The notes beneath the pieces are model-generated. The model did no database searches. It was not told the origin of the DNA and was given only the letters and a program-made list of their open reading frames with translations. Shown here in pieces: positions 1 to 8,495 of a DNA stretch of 29,667 nucleotides; the stretch's first letter is position 1, and each line of letters begins with the position of its first letter. The stretch covers positions 1 through 29,667 of the forward strand of contig CALIEE010000181.1 of NCBI GenBank assembly GCA_938022485.1, read 5' to 3'. This DNA comes from an uncultured bacterium. GTDB lineage: Bacteria > Bdellovibrionota_C > UBA2361 > SZUA-149 > CALKYB01. Both the position numbers and the translations under genes were made by a program.

Positions 1-1183
1 TCATTGATCTAATAGCAATCATATCGTCAACCACCACAGGTCTCTTTTTAATAGCGCAAGTTGCAAGAATTGCTACCTGAGGTTGGTTGATTATTGGACA
101 GCCAATAATATTTCCGAAAACACCTGGGTTGGTTACAGTAAAAGTACCACCTTGGGTTTCATCAGGTTTTAATTTTTTGTTTCTAGCTCTTTCTGCGAGG
201 TCTTTTAGTTGTCGGGCTATGCCAGCTAAGCTTAGTTGATCGGCTCGTTTAATTACCGGCACAATCAAGCCCGTAGTGCCAAGCGCAACCGCTACACCTA
301 GGTTAATATCTTTCTTTAAAATAATATTCGTTCCGTCCACAGAAGAGTTAATCTGCGGATATTGGATTATACCTTTTACGGCGGCGAGAAGAAAAAACGG
401 GGTGAATGAAAGCTTAAAGCCTTCCCGAGCTACGAACGCTGCTTGATGTTTTTTTCGAGCGAGGGCAACGTTTGTTACGTCGACTTCAGCAACCGAGTAA
501 ACATGAGGACTTGTTTGTTTACTTTTTACCATGTGATCCGCAATCAGCTGTCTCATGCGATCCATTGGTTGAACCGTTATGCCATCCTCTCCGTAATTTC
601 GCTCTGAAACAGGCTCTGGGATGTTGGTCTTGGCTTGCCTCGGCGCAGCAGCCATAGAGTTCGAAGAGCGAGTTTCTAAATATGAGAGGAAGTCTTTCTT
701 GGTTACTCTCCCTCCAGAACCAGTGCCGGGGATGGCTGCTAGCTCAACAGGAGGAATGCTATGCTGCTCCGCCATGCTCCGAACCAAAGGAGAGTAGTAT
801 CTGTCTCCGCCAGTCGTACCATTGTTGTTGGCAATTGGCGCTGGAGTTGAAGAGGGCGCTGGAGTAGTAGCTTGAGGTGCAGCTTGGGGCTCTGGACTTT
901 TAGCCGGTGCAGGAGCTGCGGGTTTAGCATCTTCAGCAGCGGCAGCATCAGTTTCAATAACGGCAATGACAGTTTTTACTGCAACCGTGTCACCTTCTTG
1001 AGCCTTGAACTCTACTATAGTTCCGGTCTCAGGAGCAGGTATTTCTGAGTCTACTTTGTCTGTAGAAATTTCAAGAATTGTCTCATCTTTTTTGACTTGA
1101 TCACCTACGTTCTTCAACCACTTTAAAACCGTGGCTTCGGTAATCGACTCGCCCATTTGAGGCATCATCATTTCTACTTTCAT
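1..1183 (-). CDS. 2-oxoacid dehydrogenase E2 (dihydrolipoamide acyltransferase), 3' end outside window
   Basis: This is the acyltransferase core of a pyruvate-, branched-chain- or 2-oxoglutarate-type dehydrogenase complex. It passes acyl groups from E1 to CoA on a swinging lipoyl arm. The ATG is at 1181-1183 and about 394 codons are present. Residues 3-77 form a lipoyl domain with the ISTDKV motif; Lys43 is the expected lipoylated residue. An Ala/Pro-rich linker (about 80-125) leads to a peripheral subunit-binding domain (about 128-170, SPLVRSMA through GRVTKKDFL). The catalytic domain starts near 205 and includes VYSVAEVDVT and GGTFTVTNPG. The window ends just before the place where the DHRxxDG catalytic motif should lie, so the catalytic His is not visible. 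It is the last gene of lpd-E1-E2, 106 nt after E1. Substrate cannot be settled; E1 looks most like the branched-chain/pyruvate group. Confidence 0.93.
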   Translation of the reverse strand, partial: MKVEMMMPQMGESITEATVLKWLKNVGDQVKKDETILEISTDKVDSEIPAPETGTIVEFKAQEGDTVAVKTVIAVIETDAAAAEDAKPAAPAPAKSPEPQAAPQATTPAPSSTPAPIANNNGTTGGDRYYSPLVRSMAEQHSIPPVELAAIPGTGSGGRVTKKDFLSYLETRSSNSMAAAPRQAKTNIPEPVSERNYGEDGITVQPMDRMRQLIADHMVKSKQTSPHVYSVAEVDVTNVALARKKHQAAFVAREGFKLSFTPFFLLAAVKGIIQYPQINSSVDGTNIILKKDINLGVAVALGTTGLIVPVIKRADQLSLAGIARQLKDLAERARNKKLKPDETQGGTFTVTNPGVFGNIIGCPIINQPQVAILATCAIKKRPVVVDDMIAIRSM

Positions 1184-1228
1184 CTTATATTCCGACTAAA
1201 ACGATGTTAAATAATCAAATCAAAACTA

Positions 1229-1252
1229 GGAGGCCAAATTATTAGGGCCTCC
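1229..1252 (-). other. stem-loop between E1 and E2 genes
   Basis: A perfect 7-bp inverted repeat, GGAGGCC/GGCCTCC, encloses a 10-nt A/T-rich loop in the E1-E2 gap. On the transcribed minus strand it is followed by TAGTTTTGATTTG, which is too poor in U for a convincing intrinsic terminator. It could be a processing or attenuation hairpin that sets E1:E2 stoichiometry. That role is inferred from position only. Confidence 0.45.
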
Positions 1253-1289
1253 GGAACGGGTAACTAGATAGCAGGATCTTTCAATGATG

Positions 1290-3314
1290 TCAGTAGGAGA
1301 GGAGGCGTGAGAGAGCTTCTATAACGCCCTCAGTCTGTGGAAGCACTACTTTTTCTAGGCAATTGGCATGAGGAACTGGAGATTCGGCTCCAGCTAGCCG
1401 GGCAACCGGGGCATCCAGGTATTCAAAGCCGTCACTGGCAATTTGAGCTGCAATCTCTGCCCCAAAGCCCATGAACTCGGTATCCTCGTGAGCAATCAAA
1501 ATTCTACCAGTTTTTTTGACGCTGCTGAGGATAGTTTCAATATCCAATGGTCTGATCGTTCTAATGTCAATAACTTCAACAGAGAAACCGTCTTCTTCAA
1601 GTTCCTTAGCTGCAAGAATGGATTTTTGAACCAAAGCGCCCCAAGTTACGATGGTTGCATCTTCCCCAGTTCTAATCACTTTTGCTTTTCCAATCGGGAT
1701 GAGATGTTCGCTGTCTCCTTCTGGCCCCTTGGCATAAGTTTGACGATACAGCCCTTTATGCTCAAGAAAAATTACTGGATTGTTGTCTCGAATTGCAGCT
1801 TTAAGAAGTCCTTTTCCATCTGTAGCATTAGATGGGTAAATAACTTTCAAACCAGGGTAGTGAGCAAATGTCGCCTCGATATTTTGAGAATGGTAAAGAG
1901 CCCCGTGGATATAACCACCAACTGCCACTCTGATCACCGCATTACAAGAGAAGTTTCCGTTCGAACGGTAGTGCATCATAGCCAATTCATTTCTGAGCTG
2001 CATCATCCCAGTCCAAATATAGTCCCCGAATTGAATTTCTACTACGGGTTTCATTCCGACTGTGGCCATTCCAATGGCGGTGCCACAAATCGAAGCCTCG
2101 GCTAAGGGTGCATTGAAAACTCTCTTTTCTCCGTATTTATCTGTTAAGCCACTAGTCACAGAAAAAACACCGCCTTTCCCGTAGGCAACATCCTGACCAT
2201 AGATAATCATATTCTGATCCCTGGACATTTCTTCATCCAGAGCATGGTTTAAAGAGTCTACTAGAAAAATACTTTCTCCAGTGGCTGGTTTCTCTTCGAA
2301 TTCAGCAATCGGGTTTTCGCTGTAAACGAATTTCAATGCAGTGGAGGGGTCTGGGCTTGCTTGTGCTTCTGCCCACTCAGCATCTTCGTCCACTTCTAGT
2401 TTGATTCCTTTGCGCATATTTTCAAGCTCATCTTCGGAGCAAACATTCTGTTCCAAAAGGTGTGCTGCAAAATGGAGAATAGGATCTTTCTCTTTGTCTG
2501 ACTCAATTTCTTCTAGACTTCTGTATTTTGCTTGATTGTCTGAAATGGAATGACTTTGTAGTCTAACAACATCCGCTACAACTACTGCCGGGCCTGCACC
2601 GCTTCTCGCACGTTTAACTAGGTCCGAGAACGTGTTGTAGGATTCAAAGTAATCCAGTCCATTTATTTTTCTAACTTCCAGGCTTTCATACCCACTGGAA
2701 ATATCAGCAACAGACTCGCCTGCTATTTGCTGCGAAATATGGACACTGATGGCAAACTGGTTATCTTGAACTAGAAATATTACTGGTAGTTTTTTTCTGG
2801 CTGCCCAGTTCAAAGCCTCGTGGTAGGCACCTTGAGCAGTAGTTCCTTCTCCAGAGGAAACGTAAACTACGCCGCCTGTTTTAAAAAACATTTGAGCTCT
2901 ACCAGCTCCAACGGCCTGTAGGTATTGTGTACCTGTGGGGGAGCTTTGAGAGACTATATTAAGACCTTGATGCCCGTAGTGATTAGGCATTTGTCGACCC
3001 CCAGAACTAGGGTCATCTGCCTTGTTTAAAATATTTAAAAATAATTCTCTGTTTGTTACACCCCATGCCGAACAAAAGGCCATGTCTCGGTAATAGGGAT
3101 AAGCCCAGTCCTCCCCAGGTTTCATGGCATTTGCTGCGGCTACCTGAACAGCTTCATGGCCGGCACAACCAATTTGAAAATGTGCTTTGTTCTGTTTGTA
3201 AAGAGTAATTGCTTTTTCATCGACAAGTCTGGCCCTTAACATAGACTGCCAAGCCTTAATCAGGCTTTGATCATCTAGGCCTTCAGGACGTTTGTTGCTG
3301 AGACTTTCGAGCAA
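1290..3314 (-). CDS. 2-oxoacid dehydrogenase E1, alpha and beta subunits fused
   Basis: This is the thiamine-diphosphate decarboxylase of the complex, 674 aa, with both subunits in one chain. Residues about 15-300 are E1-alpha: YRDMAF, GRQMPNHYG (107-115), and a ThDP-binding stretch from GEG (155-157) to DN (184-185). Residues about 345-674 are E1-beta: IYGQDVAYGKGGVF, FNAPLAEASICG, EIQFGDYIW, VIYPSNATDGKGLL and TIRPLDIETI. Many bacteria encode two separate genes here; fused forms are known and often labelled E1 subunit alpha/beta. The start is TTG (3312-3314): AGGAG lies six nt upstream and no other start codon is close. It lies 200 nt after lpd and 106 nt before E2, so the three genes look like one transcription unit. 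The alpha half resembles the branched-chain type more than AceE. Pyruvate, branched-chain 2-oxoacids or both are possible substrates. Confidence 0.93.
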   Translation of the reverse strand: MLESLSNKRPEGLDDQSLIKAWQSMLRARLVDEKAITLYKQNKAHFQIGCAGHEAVQVAAANAMKPGEDWAYPYYRDMAFCSAWGVTNRELFLNILNKADDPSSGGRQMPNHYGHQGLNIVSQSSPTGTQYLQAVGAGRAQMFFKTGGVVYVSSGEGTTAQGAYHEALNWAARKKLPVIFLVQDNQFAISVHISQQIAGESVADISSGYESLEVRKINGLDYFESYNTFSDLVKRARSGAGPAVVVADVVRLQSHSISDNQAKYRSLEEIESDKEKDPILHFAAHLLEQNVCSEDELENMRKGIKLEVDEDAEWAEAQASPDPSTALKFVYSENPIAEFEEKPATGESIFLVDSLNHALDEEMSRDQNMIIYGQDVAYGKGGVFSVTSGLTDKYGEKRVFNAPLAEASICGTAIGMATVGMKPVVEIQFGDYIWTGMMQLRNELAMMHYRSNGNFSCNAVIRVAVGGYIHGALYHSQNIEATFAHYPGLKVIYPSNATDGKGLLKAAIRDNNPVIFLEHKGLYRQTYAKGPEGDSEHLIPIGKAKVIRTGEDATIVTWGALVQKSILAAKELEEDGFSVEVIDIRTIRPLDIETILSSVKKTGRILIAHEDTEFMGFGAEIAAQIASDGFEYLDAPVARLAGAESPVPHANCLEKVVLPQTEGVIEALSRLLSY

Positions 3315-3388
3315 AATACTCTCCTATAAATATAAGTTATGTTGGGTCCAACCCTGGGGACTTCAATATCCCTAAAAGTAACTATTTG

Positions 3389-3407
3389 GCAGGGCTCTAC
3401 GCCCTGC
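3389..3407. other. stem-loop in the lpd-E1 gap
   Basis: A perfect 7-bp inverted repeat, GCAGGGC/GCCCTGC, has a 5-nt loop (TCTAC). It lies in the 200-nt gap between lpd and E1. No T-tract follows on either strand, so it is not a standard intrinsic terminator. It may be an mRNA processing or stabilising hairpin. I see no coding region or clear promoter in the rest of the gap. Confidence 0.4.
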
Positions 3408-3514
3408 TATTAGGATGATAGCTGAAGAAAAAGCGTTGCTAAAACCCAGCAAGCTGTTTCGTGTCTTAGTCCAAGAAAAGCCCTAGAATAAGCACAAAGC
3501 TTAAAAGTCCATTC

Positions 3515-4903
3515 CTAAATATGGATTGGCCGTCCCAGAGCTGCCCCCATTGCTTCCATGACAGCCTCTGAAAGAGTCGGGTGAGCATGAATTGTTTCTA
3601 AAACACTGCTTGCCGTTGCTTCATGGGTTTTTGCCAAAGTAGCCTCTGCAATCAGCTCAGTAGCTTCAGCGTGGATAATATGGACGCCGAGTATTTCTTC
3701 GATGTCAGTATCAACTATTACTTTGACCATTCCCTCAGTCTCGGCAATGGCAACGGCCTTTCCGCTAGCGGTAAACGGGAAGTTGCCAGTTCTGACATTA
3801 CGTCCAGCTTCTTTAGCTGCTTTCTCTGTCATACCAACTGATGCAACTTGCGGTTGGCAATAGGTGCAACCAGGAATACTGGAGTAGTCTAAAGGATGGG
3901 GAGAGTGTCCAGCAGCATGCTCTGCGGCAATGATTCCCTCATGGCTAGCCACGTGGGCTAATAGAGGAGGTCCGGTGATATCTCCAATAGCGTAAATATT
4001 ATCGATTCCTGTCCGATAGAATTCATCAACCTCGATGAAGGATTTTTCAGGTTCGATACCAACTTTCTCAAGCCCCAGGCTTTCGATATTTCCTTGTACA
4101 CCTATAGCGACCAGCACTTTATCGCCTTCCCATTCCTCTACTTTGTCACCAGTTTTAATTGTTGCTTTCACCCCAGAACCGGAAGTATCTAGCTTTTCCA
4201 CCAAGGAGCCAGTTTTGACGTTTATCCCGGCTTTTGTGAGGCTTTTACCTAAAGCCTTGGAAATGTCTTCGTCTTCGATAGGGAGTAGACCATCCATCAA
4301 TTCTACGATTGTTACGTCTGTTTCAAAGGAGTTGAAGAAATAGGCAAATTCAACACCTATGGCGCCGGCTCCAACTACTAACATTCTCTCCGGCTTATCT
4401 TTCATCTCCAGAGCTTTTCGGTAGGTGATTACTTTCTTCTCATCTACCGGTAGAGAAGGAAGGGTCCTAGCTCTAGCACCAGTAGCTATGATCGCCTTAC
4501 CGAATTGATGTATAGAACTTTTTCCAGAAGAGTCTTTAACCTCAATTTCAGTTTTAGATTTGAGAGAGGCTTCCCCCATAATTAGATCGATTTTATTTTT
4601 TTTTAGGAGGAAGGAAACTCCCTTGGTCATTTGATCTACGACGCCTCGTGAGCGGTCTATAACATCAGAAAAATTGTAACCAATTCCTTCAGCTCTTAGG
4701 CCGAAGCTTTTAGCGTGTTTGAAAGTGTTAAACACTTCTGCACTTTTAAGTAGTGCCTTCGTTGGAATACATCCCCAGTTGAGACAAACGCCTCCAGGAT
4801 TTTCTTTTTCAATGACCGCAGTTTTAAGTCCGAGTTGAGCTGCTCGAATTGCTGCTACGTAGCCTCCAGGTCCTGCTCCAATTACAATACAGTCGTAAGC
4901 CAT
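3515..4903 (-). CDS. lpdA: dihydrolipoyl dehydrogenase (E3)
   Basis: This flavoprotein reoxidises the dihydrolipoyl groups of E2 and reduces NAD+. At 462 aa it has the usual family length. The N-terminal FAD-binding motif is GAGPGG (9-14). The redox-active disulfide is Cys40 and Cys45 in GGVCLNWGCIPTK. The NAD-binding Rossmann motif VVGAGAIGVEFAY lies near 175-190. YAIGDITGPPLLAHVA is the second FAD contact, and the dimer-interface end IHAHPTLSEAVMEA carries the catalytic His-Glu pair. The ATG at 4901-4903 has GAGGA a few nt upstream. It is the first gene of the lpd-E1-E2 set and may also serve other lipoyl enzymes such as the glycine cleavage system; no other lipoyl gene is visible here. Confidence 0.97.
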   Translation of the reverse strand: MAYDCIVIGAGPGGYVAAIRAAQLGLKTAVIEKENPGGVCLNWGCIPTKALLKSAEVFNTFKHAKSFGLRAEGIGYNFSDVIDRSRGVVDQMTKGVSFLLKKNKIDLIMGEASLKSKTEIEVKDSSGKSSIHQFGKAIIATGARARTLPSLPVDEKKVITYRKALEMKDKPERMLVVGAGAIGVEFAYFFNSFETDVTIVELMDGLLPIEDEDISKALGKSLTKAGINVKTGSLVEKLDTSGSGVKATIKTGDKVEEWEGDKVLVAIGVQGNIESLGLEKVGIEPEKSFIEVDEFYRTGIDNIYAIGDITGPPLLAHVASHEGIIAAEHAAGHSPHPLDYSSIPGCTYCQPQVASVGMTEKAAKEAGRNVRTGNFPFTASGKAVAIAETEGMVKVIVDTDIEEILGVHIIHAEATELIAEATLAKTHEATASSVLETIHAHPTLSEAVMEAMGAALGRPIHI

Positions 4904-4950
4904 GAAAAATCCTCGTTGGTGTAAAGTTCCTTAAATCTGAGATGTTCTTT

Positions 4951-4966
4951 TAGGATAAATATCCTA
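4951..4966. promoter_or_regulatory. inverted repeat in the lpd/sohB divergent intergenic region
   Basis: TAGGATA and TATCCTA form a perfect 7-bp inverted repeat with a 2-nt centre. It lies about 50 nt upstream of lpd and 106 nt upstream of the divergent sohB-like gene. A near-perfect dyad in a divergent promoter region suggests an operator for a dimeric regulator. No regulator gene is adjacent, so the protein cannot be named. Confidence 0.35.
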
Positions 4967-5072
4967 GTTAAACAAGGTGAACCAGTCAGTTGAACAATAG
5001 ATTGGGTGGTTTTTACATAAACTTTGTATTAATTAGATAGCGAATTAATGTTTCCTCTCTTTCTTGATAGGT

Positions 5073-6062
5073 ATGAGTCTTAACTATATTTTAATATCAG
5101 CGGCTGTTTTTCTTTTGATACTTACACTTTGGATTTTGCTTCGCAGGAAAAAGAAGTTCAAAAACACCTCTCGTTTGGAATTGGATCCAGTAGGTCTATG
5201 GCGCTATCACTCAGATAGTGAGTTTGAGAAAAAACTTAGCTATGGCCTAGCGCGTGAGAATGAGAAGCCTGGCTCTAAAAATCCAAAACCTAGCAAAGAA
5301 AGCAAAGAAAAAAAGCCAGTAACTGTTTTAGAGTTTAATGGTGATATTCGAGCCAAGCAACATAGAGGATTTGCCTCTCTCGTCGATGAGGTTTGCGTTA
5401 ACAAAGATAAGGTTTCAGAAGTTGTGGTGGTGATTACATCGCCTGGTGGAATGGTTGCTCAGTATGGTCATGTATATAGTCAGATGGAAAGACTGCGAGA
5501 AGCGGTCAGTAAGTTGACGGTTTGCATTGATGTAGTCGCAGCTTCCGGAGGCTATCTAATGAGCCTTCCAGCGAATAAGATTATTGCGGCTCCGTTTTCT
5601 ATGGTTGGTTCTGTTGGTGTGGTGGCTTTTGTTCCGAATGCTAGGAAACTTTTAAACAAATTCGATATTGAACCCAGAACTTTTACTGCCGGAAATCTAA
5701 AGCGAACAGTAGGTTTATTTGATGAGGCCAGTAAAGAAGAGATTGAGCACTTCCAAGGGCAGTTGGAGACGATACATAATCAATTTTTAGCTGCAGTTAG
5801 AAAGTATAGACCCCAGGTAAGGTTTCAAGAGATTGAAACAGGAGCTCATTGGAGTGCGGAGGATTCAGTGAACAAGGAGCTAGGTCTCGTCGATGAAATA
5901 GGCTGTTCCGAGGATTATTTGATGACCTTAAATGAAAAAGAAGACTTGATTTTAATCAAGAAAAAGAAAGGTTCTTTTTTAGAAAATGGTATTCTGGGTT
6001 TGGCTGGGGCAATGGTAGACCGGGCATTTGACAATGTTCGAGGTGCAGGGGTCTTTCATTGA
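5073..6062 (+). CDS. sohB: SohB-like S49 family inner-membrane serine peptidase
   Basis: This is a membrane-anchored peptidase of the SppA/SohB group, likely facing the periplasm and degrading signal peptides or misfolded membrane-protein fragments. It is 329 aa. Residues 4-23 are a hydrophobic signal anchor followed by the basic stretch RRKKKFK. The central region has TVLEFNGDIRAK (84-95), SPGGMVAQYG (123-132) and the nucleophile Ser158 in VVAASGGY. Lys210 in FTAGNLKRTVG fits the Ser-Lys dyad of single-domain members. I chose ATG 5073; a TTG at 5064 would add MIG but has no better ribosome site. A possible promoter is TTGAAC (4990-4995) with TACATA (5014-5019), 18-nt spacing. It is convergent with holA. 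Confidence 0.88.
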   Translation: MSLNYILISAAVFLLILTLWILLRRKKKFKNTSRLELDPVGLWRYHSDSEFEKKLSYGLARENEKPGSKNPKPSKESKEKKPVTVLEFNGDIRAKQHRGFASLVDEVCVNKDKVSEVVVVITSPGGMVAQYGHVYSQMERLREAVSKLTVCIDVVAASGGYLMSLPANKIIAAPFSMVGSVGVVAFVPNARKLLNKFDIEPRTFTAGNLKRTVGLFDEASKEEIEHFQGQLETIHNQFLAAVRKYRPQVRFQEIETGAHWSAEDSVNKELGLVDEIGCSEDYLMTLNEKEDLILIKKKKGSFLENGILGLAGAMVDRAFDNVRGAGVFH

Positions 6063-6121
6063 TCTTTATTCCCTTTGAGCATCATGTTTTTGGTGGCCTC
6101 GCCGGAGAGAGATTTCTAAGC

Positions 6122-7207
6122 TTAGTTCAGCATCTGGACTAGGGTGTTAGCTAGAACCGTCTCGTCAGGCAATGGAGAGCCTTTGAGCTTAGTGTCCATC
6201 TCAGTCAATAGTTTTAACTGAGACTTTAGTTTTTTCTCTGATAGTTTATTTGCTGCTGGTCTTAGCCTTTTAGCAAACCAGGGGTTTGCTAAGTCCTTGC
6301 CCAGGTCGGAATTACTTGAAGCGCTCTTTAAAGCCAACATAATTCTAAATGACCGACCCAGGAAGCTGCTGATTTGCAATGGGTGCATTCCTTGAGCGAC
6401 CAACTCTTCACATTTTTTAATGGTTGCGAGAGAGTTGCGAGCTGAGATGGTATCTAGCAGTTCAAAGCTCTGTAGTTCAGGTGATTTGAAAACAATTTCT
6501 GAGGCGATGTCTCTTGTGATCAGTCCATCATCTTCAGTGAGCAGAGCTAGTTTGGAAATCACCTGAGAGAGAGAAAATAAATCAGATCCGTAAGAATCAA
6601 TTAATTGACGATTTACTGCAGTTTCAACACCAGCCTTAGCCCCGCACTGCCGAGCTTCTTTTTGAATCCAGCGAGCAAGCTTTTTCTCGTCTAGATTTTC
6701 TACTTGAACTACGGTTCCCACTTTAGAAAGATGATTGAGTAGTGGAGTTTGGGTATTAATTTTTTTGCCTTCAAGGATTACCAAAGAATCCGAATGCGGT
6801 TTAGACAGAGAGTCTATCAGGGGTTGTGCAACAGCACTTTTAATTTTATCCGCTTCATTAATAACAATAACTTTCTCAGTGCTGAATAGATCGAGATTGC
6901 CAAAGCTCATTGCCAACTCTTTGGCTTTTTTGGGACTTGTAAGGTCACCGGCAAAATAGCTATTGAATTGTGCTTTTAGAGAGCCATCTTCCTTAGCAAA
7001 ACAGATTTTTTTTACCCAGTCGATCAGGCGACGGGTTCTTAATGTCTCTTCTCCCACCACTATCAATGGCGAGTTAATGCCGAGCTTCTTCAAAGCAGTG
7101 ACTGGTGATTCAATTTCTTCGTCTTGCTCTACGAATAAAGGCTTGAGGAGAGAGGTGAACTTCTCAGTACTTAGGCCTATTGGAGCTTTGGTTGGTTTTT
7201 TAGGCAT
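6122..7207 (-). CDS. holA: DNA polymerase III delta subunit
   Basis: Delta is the clamp-loader subunit that opens the beta sliding clamp. The 361-aa product has the usual size and layout. An N-terminal AAA+-like domain lacks a Walker A motif but has SPLIVVGEETLRTRRLIDWV, then DLFSTEKVIVINEADKI, then SLVILEGKKI. The middle lid and C-terminal collar domains follow (ELLDTISARNSLATIKKCEEL, GMHPLQISSFLGRSFRIMLAL). The frame is also open to an ATG at 7280-7282, which would add a 25-residue Pro/Leu-rich leader. I prefer ATG 7205-7207 because GGAA lies about 5 nt upstream and the longer start has no ribosome site. In many proteobacteria holA follows lptE; that neighbour is absent here. Confidence 0.87.
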   Translation of the reverse strand: MPKKPTKAPIGLSTEKFTSLLKPLFVEQDEEIESPVTALKKLGINSPLIVVGEETLRTRRLIDWVKKICFAKEDGSLKAQFNSYFAGDLTSPKKAKELAMSFGNLDLFSTEKVIVINEADKIKSAVAQPLIDSLSKPHSDSLVILEGKKINTQTPLLNHLSKVGTVVQVENLDEKKLARWIQKEARQCGAKAGVETAVNRQLIDSYGSDLFSLSQVISKLALLTEDDGLITRDIASEIVFKSPELQSFELLDTISARNSLATIKKCEELVAQGMHPLQISSFLGRSFRIMLALKSASSNSDLGKDLANPWFAKRLRPAANKLSEKKLKSQLKLLTEMDTKLKGSPLPDETVLANTLVQMLN

Positions 7208-7479
7208 AGGGTTCCAAATTAGCAGGCTGGGGAAGGGGAGTAAATTTACAGGTTCCTTGGGGCGTCCGAGGTTTAGGGCCATACAAAGGATATGACAGGT
7301 CAGCAGCTTGATATCCGACCAAACTAGTGATAAAAGTGGCGATTGATAAACTTATCTCGCTCTCTATCTCAGTTAGATCTCGTCAATTTTTGAGTAGTAT
7401 TAATGGTTTAGACTCCACACTTGGGTCTGACCGCTGCTTTACCTAACTCGTCCTTTTTTCGTTTTTTTAGGAGGTTGTG

Positions 7480-7893
7480 ATGGAAGCAACTCTAGTATTA
7501 ACGCTGTCGAATTTGGCTTCGAACTCAAGTGGATATTCTCTTGTACAGATGCCTTGCGAGACTAATTTTAGTCGAACTGAACTCTGGCTCGAAGAAAGTT
7601 CTCAAGAGAAAGGTCTCGAAAAATTTGCGGACCTTGTCAGGCCTGATTCCACACACAGGAAATGGCTCGAGAATGAGGAGCAAGATTTCATTGCTTATAA
7701 CAAGAGACTTTCTGAGCGGTTTGAAGGTCTATCAGATTTTGATTCTCGAAATAATCAAATCTTCTTTCGCCTCATTACCAAACGCTATCAAGATAAGTCA
7801 CAAAGAGAGTTGTACGGTTCTGGAGAAATTCTAGTGGATGCCAAAGAAAGATTCGGTAACTTAGAGTCAAGTTTTCTTGTGCTCACAACATGA
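7480..7893 (+). CDS. hypothetical protein, 137 aa
   Basis: I do not recognise this protein. The ATG at 7480 follows a strong ribosome site (TTAGGAGG, 5-nt spacing); a GTG at 7477 is too close to that site. The product looks soluble, with no signal peptide or membrane segment, and is rich in charged residues. Its middle (about 35-105) looks alpha-helical (LWLEESSQEKGLEKFADLV, ENEEQDFIAYNKRLSERF). The N-terminus MEATLVLTLSNLASNSSGY is less polar, with one Cys at residue 25. It stands alone between holA (divergent) and tRNA-Phe (convergent). The strong ribosome site and undisturbed frame suggest a real, well-translated gene. Confidence 0.68.
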   Translation: MEATLVLTLSNLASNSSGYSLVQMPCETNFSRTELWLEESSQEKGLEKFADLVRPDSTHRKWLENEEQDFIAYNKRLSERFEGLSDFDSRNNQIFFRLITKRYQDKSQRELYGSGEILVDAKERFGNLESSFLVLTT

Positions 7894-7924
7894 TCCTACC
7901 ATTGATCATTGAGAGGTTTAGGAA

Positions 7925-7954
7925 GGGACTCTGATACAATCTGTATTGGGTCCC
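7925..7954. other. stem-loop between the 7480 gene and tRNA-Phe
   Basis: GGGAC (7925-7929) pairs with GTCCC (7950-7954), and the inner ATACA pairs with TGTAT around a 3-nt loop. It lies between two convergent genes, where a terminator would be expected. No T-tract follows on either strand, so it is a structural candidate only. Confidence 0.35.
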
Positions 7955-8003
7955 GTGGGTATTTGTAAAAGTAGCGATCAGGCTTTGGTTATTGATACGC
8001 ATT

Positions 8004-8101
<98 letters not shown>

Positions 8102-8157
8102 AAAAGATTACATCAAACCAACTTACGAACCTTTCTAACTTACCTACTTCAGCAGCG

Positions 8158-8300
8158 ATCTGAAAATCAAGATTTTCAGTCCGCAATGAGGTCAAAACGC
8201 TGCAAGTTTTCGCGTTTTGGAAACTTAGCTCAACGTCTGGCAATTTCGACGACCGCTTTGCGGTCTTTCGAGCCAGACGTCCAACTGAGCTACCTGGGCA
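8158..8300 (-). pseudogene. broken second tRNA-Phe copy with palindromic insertions
   Basis: The 20 bases at 8281-8300 match 8083-8102 exactly, covering the acceptor 5' strand and part of the D arm of tRNA-Phe. The 14 bases at 8171-8184 match the anticodon arm at 8062-8075. In the intact gene these pieces are 7 nt apart; here 96 nt separate them, and the T arm and acceptor 3' strand are missing. The extra DNA is built of inverted repeats: ACGTCTGGC/GCCAGACGT (8232-8240 with 8272-8280) with inner GACCGC/GCGGTC; CAAAACGC/GCGTTTTG (8193-8219); and CTGAAAATC/GATTTTCAG (8160-8179). GAGC still follows the first insert on the minus strand and could pair as a D stem. I infer a tandem tRNA duplicate wrecked by palindrome-forming events. 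No coding frame is apparent. Confidence 0.65.
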
Positions 8301-8310
8301 TGAGGTTGAG

Positions 8311-8346
8311 GCTATTCCATTTTTTCCATATTGGGAAAGGAATGGC
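8311..8346. other. stem-loop upstream of the tRNA-Phe relic
   Basis: GCTATTCC pairs with GGAATGGC (one G-T), and an inner TTTCC pairs with GGAAA around a 6-nt loop. It lies in the 8301-8495 gap after the RDD gene, which otherwise shows a small ACAGCC/GGCTGT hairpin near 8422-8440 and no gene. It may help end the RDD transcript, but no U-tract follows it. Confidence 0.35.
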
Positions 8347-8495
8347 TAAACATCAGCGCCCTTGTTTAGATCGTTTGGATTCTTCTGGCAATATTTTAGG
8401 GTGTTGAGGATAGCCAAATAGTTATTCACAGCCACATTTAGGCTGTAAATGACTCGAGTTTAGAAGTGGAGCTTTTTTTCTTGGGGTCTAGTGCC

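Noticed and set aside
1443..2105. 220-aa plus-strand frame inside the E1 gene
   Set aside because: Antisense shadow of a conserved enzyme; low-complexity sequence without a ribosome site or family resemblance.
7208..7282. Longer HolA start at ATG 7282
   Set aside because: It adds a Pro/Leu-rich leader with no ribosome site; ATG 7207 has GGAA at suitable spacing.
8221..8300. Possible integron attC site in the tRNA-Phe relic
   Set aside because: The folded repeat with a GACCGC/GCGGTC tip looks attC-like. However, the two GTTRRRY-type boxes lie in the same orientation rather than as an inverted RYYYAAC/GTTRRRY pair, and no cassette or integrase is present.
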